This document shows positions 1 through 7,640 of a stretch of DNA of 64,000 bases, one piece after another; position 1 is the first letter of the stretch; each line of letters opens with the position of its first letter. Origin of the DNA: Helcobacillus massiliensis (GTDB lineage Bacteria; Actinomycetota; Actinomycetes; Actinomycetales; Dermabacteraceae); the NCBI RefSeq assembly GCF_014191425.1, contig NZ_JACHWP010000002.1, forward strand, positions 186,001 to 250,000, read 5' to 3'. The notes below the pieces were generated by a model. That model did no database searches. It worked only from the letters and a program-made list of their open reading frames with translations, and was not told the origin of the DNA. A program made the position numbers and the translations under genes.

Positions 1-3000
1 GGTCGCACCGATCGCGGGCGTCACCACGAACGCCTCCGGCACGTTCGGCTGGAAGAAGTCCCGCAGCTCCGGCATCCGGCTCACCGTCGACATGATCCGG
101 TCCATCACGCGCTTCGCGTGCTCCGCCGTCACCGTCACCACCGCGAGCGAACGCTCCGGTGACATGCGGGCATGCTGCACCACCAGGTCAGTGATGCGGC
201 GCAGCTCGGCCTCGGTCGACTCCACGTAGGCGGTGTCCGCGGCGACGGGGCCGCGGCCGTCCTCCACGTGGATGAACAGGTCATCGTCCGGCGGCAGGGG
301 GCTCGGCACCGCGAGCTGGTGGGCGTCCAGTTCATCAGGGCGGCCGGCTCGGGTCACACGGGACACGAAGCGGCGCACACCACCGGTCGCGGGGTGCTGG
401 TCCCGGCGGATCCGCACGATCGGGGCAAGGGCCCGCAGGTCGTCCAGCAGCAGGTTGTTCGCCATCGGCAGCGCCCCCGGCTCCAGCTCCTCCGCCTCCG
501 GCTGCAGCGGCGGCTCCCCCGCGTACTCGTACGCATCACCGATGACCACGGCGCGGTCGGCGCGGGTCAGGGCGGGGACCGCAGCAGCGGTGGGCAGGCG
601 GGCGCCGTCGGCCACAATGACGACATCGAAGTGGACGCCCGACGGGATCAGCTGCGGCACCATGTACGGCGACACCAGCCAGAGGGGGCGGGCGCGGAAC
701 ATGATCTGCTCGTACTTCGCGACCACGTCCTTCACGCTCGTGGTGCCCGGGTTGTTCAGCTCCACGATCGCGGCGCGGGACGTGTCCCGGTAGCGCTTCA
801 TCGTCTCCACGAGGATGCGGTCGGCCTGCTCCCGCACCCGGTACTGCTGCGCGGCGAGGAACTGCGCATCCAGGCGGCGGTAGCGCTCCGCGATCTGCGA
901 CAGGTCCGTGCCCGTGTGCTCACTGAGCAGCGGTTCCTTCGCCGCGATGAACTCGAACACGCTGGACCACCAGGCGAGGTCGAGCTCCGCAGCGACGTTC
1001 TCCTCCTCGAGTTCGCGGGCGCGCAGATCCGCCACAAGGCGGCCCAGGCCCTCGAAGTCGAGCTCGCGCAGAATCGTGGTCTGCTCCGGCAGGTCCTCCA
1101 GCGCCTGCTTGTCCTCCACCAGTTCCCGGATCTGCGCCTGGATGTCGGTGATCGGACGGCGGCCGAACTCGGTGCCGGCGCGGGTTCCGGCGAGCAGCAC
1201 CTCCAGCTCATCCAGGGCGCGCTCACAGCGGTCCACCACCGCGGTCAGGTCATCCAGATCCGCGGGTACCACAGGCTGGGAATCGGGGGCTGTCGAATGG
1301 GTGCGCCAGTCGTGGGCCACCCCGCGCACCCCGGTGAGCGCTTCATGCAGCTCCTGCGGGGTCGCCGAGTCCTTCGCATACCCGGCGGCCTCCTGCCGCA
1401 GGGCGCGGCGCTGCCGCATCCCCTGCTTGATGCCGTGCGCCTGACGGAACTTCTTGTCGCCCGTCGCGGCGATGAGGGCATCCAGATCGGAGAGGAACAC
1501 CTGGGCATCGAACCGGGTCGTCACGGTGCGCACCCGTTCCAGGACGCGGATCTGCGTGCGCAGCGCATCGATCGATTCGGCGGGCTCGAGGTGAGCCTGC
1601 TTCGTCATCTCCCGGCTGCGGCGGATCAGCTCCGGCAGGTGCTCGTCATCGAGCGCCTCAGCGAGCTCCAGGGCTCGGTCCGCCTGCGTGCGCGTGGTGA
1701 TGTGGGCACCGGCCCACGGCGTGACATCGGCCCCCAGGTAGAGGGCGCGGGTGGCGGCGGCACGCTCCAGCAGCTCGCGGTACTCATCGGGCCGCTCCCC
1801 CACTCGGCGGGCCACATCGGCCGGCAGGCGCACCTGCGTGCGCGGCGCGGGGTCACGGCGCAGCAGGCCCGAGAGCGCGTTGATCGCATCGTGCGCGGAG
1901 GCGCCCCAGGGCTCCTGGCGGCGGTGCATCGCCGTCAGATGCTCACGCAGCGACTCCGCCGCCTCCACGAGCGCCGGGTCCTCCTCCATCGAGACCGGCG
2001 GCACGAACGAGTTCGCCTTCGCCAGCGACACCAGCAGCGACTCCACCGTGGTGCGCTGCAGCTGCGGGTCCGGGCTGAGGTCCAGCAGCAGATCGCCGAT
2101 CCCGGCGGCGGTGACCGCCTCCGCAAGGTCCGCGAGGTGGCTGGAGCGCTGCGAGACCACCAGCACCCGCTTCTGCTGCGCGGCGAGCTCCGCCATCAGA
2201 TTCACGATGGTGGAGGTCGCCGGTGCGCCCGGCGCCGTCTCCACCACGAGGCAGTCGGTGTCCTCGATGGCGGACAGGGCGCGGGCCTCGTCCGGGTCGA
2301 CGATCGCAATCGGCGCGGAGGAGGCGTCGGCCTCCTTGTCACCGGTGCCGGCTCGCTTCTCCCCCTCCGGGGAGAGCGCTTCGCGGGCCTCCGGGTCCCC
2401 GGCGAGCGCCGCGATCAGGTCGTTGTCCGCGAGGTCCTCCGACGGGGTGTCGAAGTCCTCCAGCATGGACACCGAGGAGTCGATGAGGCTGCCGACGACG
2501 AGGGCGTGGGAGACCCGGAAGTTCAGCAGCGGTTCGCCGAGGCTGCGGAACGCGTCGATCACCGGGCTCGGATCGAAGCCGTGAATGGACGCGGTGAGGT
2601 CCAGCAGGGACCGGGCGTCGAGGATCACACCGGCTTCGCGCATGGCCTTCAGCAGCACCGGGTTCAGCTCCACCGCGGCGTCGAGGTCGAGGTCGATGTC
2701 CTCGCGGGCGTTGCCCCGCAGGAACAGGTTGATGGGGCGCAGCATGATCGGCGCGTGGATCGCGCTGCCGCCGTCCGACGGCAGCCAGGACGCCTCACCG
2801 ATGCCGAGGTAGCAGGTGGTCAGTCCCCGTTCCTCCGCGAACGACTGCGCGATCTCCCGCAGCGCACGCGCATGGCGGCGCGCCGTCGCGAGCGAGCCGG
2901 GTTCGCGCACGAGGCTGGACAGGCGGGTGGCGCCGCGGGCGGCGAACAGGTGCGCCAGACCCTGCGGGTGGGAGTTGGTCAGGTCGAGGTACTCGGGGCC

Positions 3001-3459
3001 GCCGCGCAGGTCCAGGAGGAAGCCGCGCCCGTCGGCGAGGTCGGACATGGTCAGGCGCCAGCGGTCCAGGGCGCGCTCCACGCGGTCCTCGCGGGTCACC
3101 TCATCGACCTGCACCGGCAGCAGGCCCTCGAGGCGGGGGACGTCCCCGGTGAAGTGCTGAATATCGTCCACGCTGGACGTGCCGGTGTCGGCGATCTCAG
3201 CGGCCGGGACGGCGGATGCGCCGGCCTGCCGTTCGCGTTCGCGTTGGGCGGCGTGCCGCTCAGCGAGAGTGCTGGGGGCGGCGTCCGCTTCCGCCGCCGG
3301 GGAGGAGGCGCTGGCGGGGGCGTCGGCAGGGCCGGTGGCGGCGCTGTCGGCGGAACCGGTGCCGCCGCGGGCAGAGGCGGCCGACGGCTCCGCTGCCTTC
3401 GTGGGCTCCTCGCCCTCAGCACCGGCAGCGTTCTTCTTCGATCGACCGAAAATCCACAT
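1..3459 (-). CDS. DUF4011-type superfamily 1 helicase homologue, motifs degenerate, 3' end cut by window
   Basis: The frame is open from an ATG at 3459 (protein starts MWIFGRSKKN) to the left edge, giving 1153 residues without the C-terminus. GGAG lies six bases upstream of the start. Residues 1-90 are a low-complexity Ala/Ser/Glu tail. The next part resembles the N-terminal domain of DUF4011/DNA2-NAM7-like helicases (LRPINLFLRG near residue 235, HALVVGSL further on). The ATPase motifs are recognisable by position but altered. The P-loop, normally GPPGTGKS, reads APGAPATS (409-416), with Ala414 where the lysine should be. The DEAS box reads ADGA (950-953), and the GDPKQ box reads GDAYE. A long helical region lies between them. 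I infer a catalytically inactive paralogue, perhaps a scaffold or nucleic-acid-binding protein. Motifs beyond the left edge could not be checked. Confidence 0.8.
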   Translation of the reverse strand, partial: MWIFGRSKKNAAGAEGEEPTKAAEPSAASARGGTGSADSAATGPADAPASASSPAAEADAAPSTLAERHAAQRERERQAGASAVPAAEIADTGTSSVDDIQHFTGDVPRLEGLLPVQVDEVTREDRVERALDRWRLTMSDLADGRGFLLDLRGGPEYLDLTNSHPQGLAHLFAARGATRLSSLVREPGSLATARRHARALREIAQSFAEERGLTTCYLGIGEASWLPSDGGSAIHAPIMLRPINLFLRGNAREDIDLDLDAAVELNPVLLKAMREAGVILDARSLLDLTASIHGFDPSPVIDAFRSLGEPLLNFRVSHALVVGSLIDSSVSMLEDFDTPSEDLADNDLIAALAGDPEAREALSPEGEKRAGTGDKEADASSAPIAIVDPDEARALSAIEDTDCLVVETAPGAPATSTIVNLMAELAAQQKRVLVVSQRSSHLADLAEAVTAAGIGDLLLDLSPDPQLQRTTVESLLVSLAKANSFVPPVSMEEDPALVEAAESLREHLTAMHRRQEPWGASAHDAINALSGLLRRDPAPRTQVRLPADVARRVGERPDEYRELLERAAATRALYLGADVTPWAGAHITTRTQADRALELAEALDDEHLPELIRRSREMTKQAHLEPAESIDALRTQIRVLERVRTVTTRFDAQVFLSDLDALIAATGDKKFRQAHGIKQGMRQRRALRQEAAGYAKDSATPQELHEALTGVRGVAHDWRTHSTAPDSQPVVPADLDDLTAVVDRCERALDELEVLLAGTRAGTEFGRRPITDIQAQIRELVEDKQALEDLPEQTTILRELDFEGLGRLVADLRARELEEENVAAELDLAWWSSVFEFIAAKEPLLSEHTGTDLSQIAERYRRLDAQFLAAQQYRVREQADRILVETMKRYRDTSRAAIVELNNPGTTSVKDVVAKYEQIMFRARPLWLVSPYMVPQLIPSGVHFDVVIVADGARLPTAAAVPALTRADRAVVIGDAYEYAGEPPLQPEAEELEPGALPMANNLLLDDLRALAPIVRIRRDQHPATGGVRRFVSRVTRAGRPDELDAHQLAVPSPLPPDDDLFIHVEDGRGPVAADTAYVESTEAELRRITDLVVQHARMSPERSLAVVTVTAEHAKRVMDRIMSTVSRMPELRDFFQPNVPEAFVVTPAIGAT

Positions 3460-3546
3460 CACAACTCCAGAGTATCGCCTCATCAGGTCCGATCCGGGTT
3501 CCGCCGTTCACCCTCCGCAGGGGCGGGCCACCGAACCCGACGGGAG

Positions 3547-4371
3547 TCACACGGCGTGCAGGCGCACGTGACGCTCAGCGCAGGCCTCCCGCAGCTGAGC
3601 GGGCACATCCCCGGTGACGATGAGGTCGGTGAGGGCCGAGAGCGGGCAGATCCCCGCGAGCGCCCGCTTGCCGATCTTGTCGCCGGTCGCGAGGCCCACC
3701 ACGCGCCGGGAGTGGGAGATCATCGTGCGGGTGACGCCCGCTTCGGCGTCGGAGTCGCAGGTGATGCCGGCATCGACATCGACCCCGATGACGCCCACGA
3801 ACATGATGTCCAGCCACAGGTCCCGCATGGTGTACTGCGCCAGCGGGCCGGTCAGCTCGAACGATCGCGGCTCCGCCACACCGCCGAGCACCACCGTGCG
3901 CACTGCCGGACGCAACACCGTCTCCATCGCAATGTTGAGGGCGGCGCACACCACGGTCAGGCCGGGGACGGAGCCGCCGGTGTCGAGGTCGGAGCGGGCG
4001 ACGATGCGGCGGGCCGAGGCCGTGGTGGTGCGGCCCCCGTTGAAGCCGACGATGCTGCCGGGCTGCACCATGGCGGCCGCGGCGGCAGCGATGCGCTCGC
4101 GCTGATCACCGGCGCCGTCGCCGCGCGGAGAGGCGGCGAGGTTGTAGGCGATGTCCACGGCCACGAGGCCACCGTGGACGCGGCGCGCGAGCTGCGCCTT
4201 CTCCATGTCGACGAAGTCGCGCCGCACAGTGGACTCGCTGATGCCGAGCTGCGCGGCGACGTCGGCGACGGACAGTCGCTTGGTCTGCGCGAGCTGTCCG
4301 AGGACGAAGTCCCAGCGGGAGGACTTGTCGTGACCGACGGGTGGCACGTGACGATCGCTGCTCATTTCCAC
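3547..4371 (-). CDS. DeoR/GlpR-family transcriptional regulator
   Basis: The 274-residue protein has a DeoR-type N-terminal winged helix (around residues 20-75, with LSVADVAAQLGISESTVRRD) followed by a sugar-phosphate sensing DeoRC domain (about 95-255). Within the sensor domain VGFNGGRTTTASAR, VVLGGVAEPRSFELTGPLA and a late TGDKIGKRA can be seen. Such regulators usually repress sugar or nucleoside catabolic genes and respond to phosphorylated sugars. No catabolic gene lies beside it, so the target is unknown. The start is an ATG at 4371, and a second in-frame ATG two codons later is equally possible. A CACATGTG palindrome lies about 45 bases upstream. Confidence 0.88.
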   Translation of the reverse strand: MEMSSDRHVPPVGHDKSSRWDFVLGQLAQTKRLSVADVAAQLGISESTVRRDFVDMEKAQLARRVHGGLVAVDIAYNLAASPRGDGAGDQRERIAAAAAAMVQPGSIVGFNGGRTTTASARRIVARSDLDTGGSVPGLTVVCAALNIAMETVLRPAVRTVVLGGVAEPRSFELTGPLAQYTMRDLWLDIMFVGVIGVDVDAGITCDSDAEAGVTRTMISHSRRVVGLATGDKIGKRALAGICPLSALTDLIVTGDVPAQLREACAERHVRLHAV

Positions 4372-4414
4372 GCCTCGATTATGACCGAATGCGCAGACTG
4401 GGACACAGGCTGTT

Positions 4415-4422
4415 CACATGTG
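4415..4422. promoter_or_regulatory. CACATGTG palindrome upstream of the deoR-type gene
   Basis: A perfect 8-bp palindrome, flanked by TGTT on the left and CTCA on the right, sits in the 150-base gap between the DeoR-type regulator and the small gene at 4521. It is a candidate autoregulatory operator. Eight bases alone could be chance. Confidence 0.3.
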
Positions 4423-4520
4423 CTCAAATCGCCCCGAGCTCATGACGGACCTGTGATCTCGAACGGAGACGGCATGTAGCGTGGGGGTCGCCAATGTTCC
4501 CGATGGAAAGGACACCCACC

Positions 4521-4697
4521 ATGGGCTTCGACGACGCACTCAACAAGGGCAAGCAGGCACTCGACGGCCACAGCGACAAGGTCGACGGCGCCATCGACAA
4601 GGCTTCGCAGAAGGCTCAGGATGCCGCCCCTGACCAGGCCGACGGCGCGATCCAGAACGCTGCCGACAAGGCCAAGGACTCCCTCCGCAACAACTGA
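4521..4697 (+). CDS. Small helical antitoxin-like protein (Rv0909 type)
   Basis: The 58-residue product starts MGFDDALNKGKQALDG and has the amphipathic repeat pattern SDKVDGAIDKA...DQADGAIQNAADKAKD. This resembles the Rv0909 family annotated as antitoxins and related CsbD-like stress peptides. I chose the ATG at 4521 because AAAGGA precedes it at a good distance. An in-frame upstream ATG at 4494 would add nine residues that do not fit the family. No Rv0910-like (SRPBCC) toxin gene is adjacent: the neighbours are a DeoR regulator on the left and copC on the right. It may therefore be an orphan or a plain stress peptide. A strong terminator follows. Confidence 0.7.
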   Translation: MGFDDALNKGKQALDGHSDKVDGAIDKASQKAQDAAPDQADGAIQNAADKAKDSLRNN

Positions 4698-4738
4698 GGC
4701 GAATACGCCTCCCACAGCGGGACAGCTCCCGCACAGAA

Positions 4739-4773
4739 GAAGGACCGGCGCCCTGCGGGGCCGCCGGTCCTTC
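4739..4773. terminator. Bidirectional terminator between the antitoxin-like gene and copC
   Basis: Perfect 12-bp arms GAAGGACCGGCG / CGCCGGTCCTTC enclose an 11-base loop. The hairpin lies between two convergent genes and can serve both. Confidence 0.8.
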
Positions 4774-4828
4774 GCTTCTCCACCATGGCCGTACGCGCCT
4801 CGGAGGCATCACTCACGAGGCGCTGTGA

Positions 4829-5518
4829 TCACGCCTGCGAGCCGGGATGCCGGTCGTCGCCGGCGGCGGAGCCGCGATCCGGGTTCTTGTCCTTGCGGGT
4901 CACCAGCACCACGATTCCGACGATCAGCGCCGCAGCCACGACAACAGCCGCGGCGATGAGCGACTTGCCGATGCCGCCATCGTCACCGTCCGTCCCCTCA
5001 TCGACTTCGGACGCGGCGGGGGCGGAACTGGAGGCATCCGTCGGCTGGGACGACGGCGAGGCAGACGCTGCCGGGGCGGACTCCTCACCGCCGCCGTCCG
5101 ATGCGGCGGCCCCGCCCTCGGTGACGGTGAAGGTGGTGGTGCCCTCGATCGGGTGGCCGTCCGAGGAGACGACCCGCCAGTCGACGGTCACCGGGCCGGC
5201 GGCGGGTGCCTCAGAGAAGTCCGCGGTGACCGACGTGCCGTCGATCGTCGGCGCGCCGTCGAACAGGACGGTGCCGGCGGAGTCCTTCACCACAACGCGG
5301 GCAGACAGGTCCAGCGGCTCCGCGGAATAGGTGAGCGTGATGCTGTCGGCGGTCGCAACGGACTCGCCGTCCGCCGGCGAACTGCCGGTGAGGCTGTCAT
5401 GGGCCAGGGCAGCCGGTGCTGCGAACAGGGCGGCGACGAGCGCCAGCGCGGCCGAGGCCGCGGCGGCCAGCAGGAGACGCAGCCGGTTCTGCTCGGCCCG
5501 TCGGGGTGCGATGGTCAT
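4829..5518 (-). CDS. copC: CopC-domain copper-binding membrane-anchored protein
   Basis: The 229-residue protein has an N-terminal signal peptide ending near ALAHDSLTGSSPADG. His40, immediately after the likely cleavage site, is the usual N-terminal copper ligand of CopC. The CopC beta-sandwich spans about 40-135 and ends with the conserved SSDGHPIEGTTTFTV. A Ser/Ala/Glu-rich spacer (about 136-180) leads to one transmembrane helix (about 183-207) and a short charged tail, so the domain faces the outside of the cell. No CopD follows. The gene overlaps mobA by four bases and is translated after it. The copper link fits with the copper nitrite reductase gene at 22.1 kb, but that connection is inference. 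Confidence 0.88.
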   Translation of the reverse strand: MTIAPRRAEQNRLRLLLAAAASAALALVAALFAAPAALAHDSLTGSSPADGESVATADSITLTYSAEPLDLSARVVVKDSAGTVLFDGAPTIDGTSVTADFSEAPAAGPVTVDWRVVSSDGHPIEGTTTFTVTEGGAAASDGGGEESAPAASASPSSQPTDASSSAPAASEVDEGTDGDDGGIGKSLIAAAVVVAAALIVGIVVLVTRKDKNPDRGSAAGDDRHPGSQA

Positions 5519-6192
5519 GGGGTCGTCCTTTCCACGGCGATGCGGGCGCGCTGCAGGTCCTCCGCGGTGTCCACATCCGAGACCGCATCATCGACCCCGT
5601 CCAAGGCCGGTCGGATCGTCAGGCGCGCCGGTGCCAGCTGTCCGTACAGCCGGCGCAGGCTCAGCCCCATCCAATCACCGCCATTCCCGCGGACCTCGTT
5701 CAGCGTGGTGCGCAGCACGCCCAGCGGCCACGCGGCGCACAGGAACTGCAGATGGCCCGAGGAATCTTCGATGCCGCGCACAGCAGTGCTGTCAGCCGGG
5801 GCGGACCCGTCGGCCCCTTCCCCCAGGACGTGCTGCAGCAGCTCAGCGCTGAGGGTCGGCATATCACCGCCAAGCACCAGCACATCCACCTCGCCGCCCA
5901 GATCCGACAGCTCATCGACCGCGGCCGCCAGACCCGCCACGGGACCGCTGAAGCGCGGCTCCTCCAGAGTGCGGATCGTCTCCACCCCGTCGATCGTGAA
6001 CGGCGCCGCGCGCAGATCAGACCCTTCGGCCCCTACCACCACGATGCGGCAGGGCAACCCGAGCGCCGCGATGGCCGCCCCCGCGACTCGGGCACGCATC
6101 GACAGGCCGTTGATCGACAGCTGGGGCTTGTCGACCCCGCCGAGGCGGGAGCCCTGTCCGCCGGCAATGATGATCGCAGCGCGTGAAACCAT
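5515..6192 (-). CDS. mobA: Molybdenum cofactor guanylyltransferase MobA
   Basis: The 225-residue protein begins with the nucleotidyltransferase signature AAIIIAGGQGSRLGGVDKPQL, the GTP-binding loop with its conserved Lys. VLGGDMP (near residue 115) carries the metal-binding Asp. MobA transfers GMP to molybdopterin to make the MGD cofactor required by NarG. The gene is divergent from the nar operon that starts 165 bases away, a common arrangement for a cofactor gene and its client enzyme. It forms a two-gene unit with copC through a four-base overlap. Confidence 0.88.
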   Translation of the reverse strand: MVSRAAIIIAGGQGSRLGGVDKPQLSINGLSMRARVAGAAIAALGLPCRIVVVGAEGSDLRAAPFTIDGVETIRTLEEPRFSGPVAGLAAAVDELSDLGGEVDVLVLGGDMPTLSAELLQHVLGEGADGSAPADSTAVRGIEDSSGHLQFLCAAWPLGVLRTTLNEVRGNGGDWMGLSLRRLYGQLAPARLTIRPALDGVDDAVSDVDTAEDLQRARIAVERTTP

Positions 6193-6228
6193 GGAAGCAC
6201 CCTCGATGAAGTCGGATCGTCACCCAAG

Positions 6229-6250
6229 ACGATATCGGCACGATATCGGC
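6229..6250. promoter_or_regulatory. Tandem 11-bp repeat with CGATATCG cores in the mobA-narK gap
   Basis: ACGATATCGGC occurs twice in immediate succession, at 6229-6239 and 6240-6250. Each copy contains the palindrome CGATATCG. The two centres are exactly one helical turn apart, as expected for side-by-side binding of a regulator. The repeat lies between the divergent mobA and narK genes. Confidence 0.5.
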
Positions 6251-6271
6251 CGACCTCGGGAAACACGTCCT

Positions 6272-6287
6272 CAGGACAATCGTCCTG
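6272..6287. promoter_or_regulatory. Inverted repeat over the narK -35 region
   Basis: CAGGACAATCGTCCTG is a perfect 6-4-6 inverted repeat. It lies about 36 bases upstream of the start point predicted from the TATGAT box at 6303-6308. There is no good -35 hexamer in that position, so an activator-dependent promoter is plausible. The sequence does not match the FNR consensus. Confidence 0.5.
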
Positions 6288-6302
6288 TCCACCCGATACC
6301 CC

Positions 6303-6308
6303 TATGAT
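6303..6308 (+). promoter_or_regulatory. -10 box of the narKGHJI operon
   Basis: TATGAT lies 48 bases before the narK GTG. AAAGGAG at the usual distance gives the ribosome binding site. The -35 position is occupied by the inverted repeat at 6272-6287. Confidence 0.45.
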
Positions 6309-6356
6309 TAGAGTCATCGGGAACCCTCGAATCGGCTGCACCGAAAGGAGCACGCA

Positions 6357-7631
6357 GTGACCGCGTCCCCATCCCTCCGCCCTTCCGGTTCCACCGCCAC
6401 CCCCCTCGACGAGCATGCCCGTGACCGCACGTTCATGCTGCTGATGGCCACCGTCGGCTTCGCCATCAACTTCTGGGCCTGGGCCCTCCTCTCCCCCCTC
6501 GCCGCGACCGTCATCAAGAAGGGCCTGACAACCGACGCCGCTCTGCTCGTCGCCGTGCCCGTCCTCGTCGGCTCCATCGGCCGCATCCCCATCGGCGCCC
6601 TCACCGACCGCTTCGGCGGCCGCCTGATGTTCCCGCTCATCTCCGTCATCACCATCGTCCCGGTGCTGTTCCTCGGATTCTTCGGGTTCACCAGCTACGC
6701 GGCGCTGCTCGTCGGCGGCTTCTTCCTCGGCATCGCCGGCACCACCTTCGCCATCGGCGTGCCCTACGTGAACTCCTGGTACCCGCCGAAGAGCCGCGGC
6801 ACCGCCCTCGGCATCTACGGCATGGGCATGGGCGGCACCGCCGTCTCCGCCTTCACCACCGTGCGCATCTTCCAGGGCCTCGGCGAGAAGGCGCCGTTCC
6901 TCATCGCCGCCACCGCCCTGCTCATCTACGCGGTGCTGGCCTACCTGCTGATGCGCAACGCCCCCGGCTGGAAGCCGAAGACCGGCTCCATGATCGCCAA
7001 CACCCTCGGCACCACCAAGCTGCTCGTCACGTGGCAGGCCTGCTTCCTGTACGCCCTCAGCTTCGGCGGCTACGTCGCTTTCTCCGTGTACCTGCCGACC
7101 TTCCTCATCAACGCCTACGGCCTCGGCGCCGAAGACGCCGCCCTCCGCATGGGCGGGTTCGTCATCATCGCCGTGTTCATGCGCGCCGTCGGCGGTCAGC
7201 TGTCCGACCGCTTCGGCCCCGTCCGCACCCTCGTGGTCGCCAACACCATCGTGGCGGTCATGGCACTGATCGTCGCCGCCACCGGCGAACTCACCCTGGT
7301 GGGAACCTTCGCCTTCCTCGTCATGGCGATGGCGCTGGGCACCGGCAGCGGCGCCGTGTTCGGCCTCGTCGGCCAGGCTGCGGACCCCGCCCAGGTCGGG
7401 TCGGTCACCGGCTTCGTCGGCGCCGCCGGCGGTCTCGGCGGCTTCGTCCCGCCCCTCCTGCTGGGCTCCCTGTGGAACTCCACCGGCTCCTACGCCATCG
7501 GCCTGATCCTGCTCGCCCTCACCGCCCTCGTCGCGGTCGGCGTGGCGATCTGGACCGGCCGCACTGGGCGCGCCGCTGCTGACGACCCGGATGCGGATGC
7601 TGCGCCCGCTACGACAACCAAGGAACAGTGA
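6357..7631 (+). CDS. narK: Nitrate/nitrite transporter NarK (MFS)
   Basis: The 424-residue integral membrane protein has the twelve-helix MFS pattern. The GRIPIGALTDRFGGR loop lies after helix 2, and the glycine-rich nitrate signature region GTTFAIGVPYVNSWYPPKSRGTALGIYGMGMGG spreads over residues about 130-165 (that stretch is a NarK hallmark). It imports nitrate or exchanges it for nitrite to feed the reductase encoded directly downstream. The start is a GTG at 6357, preceded by AAAGGAG. narG begins nine bases after the stop, so this is the first gene of the nar operon. Confidence 0.92.
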   Translation: MTASPSLRPSGSTATPLDEHARDRTFMLLMATVGFAINFWAWALLSPLAATVIKKGLTTDAALLVAVPVLVGSIGRIPIGALTDRFGGRLMFPLISVITIVPVLFLGFFGFTSYAALLVGGFFLGIAGTTFAIGVPYVNSWYPPKSRGTALGIYGMGMGGTAVSAFTTVRIFQGLGEKAPFLIAATALLIYAVLAYLLMRNAPGWKPKTGSMIANTLGTTKLLVTWQACFLYALSFGGYVAFSVYLPTFLINAYGLGAEDAALRMGGFVIIAVFMRAVGGQLSDRFGPVRTLVVANTIVAVMALIVAATGELTLVGTFAFLVMAMALGTGSGAVFGLVGQAADPAQVGSVTGFVGAAGGLGGFVPPLLLGSLWNSTGSYAIGLILLALTALVAVGVAIWTGRTGRAAADDPDADAAPATTTKEQ

Positions 7632-7640
7632 GGTCCGACA

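Noticed and set aside
172-4479. A 1435-codon open frame on the plus strand
   Set aside because: It is antisense to the helicase homologue and the DeoR gene, has Arg/His/Val-rich composition and matches no family. It is a typical high-G+C shadow frame.
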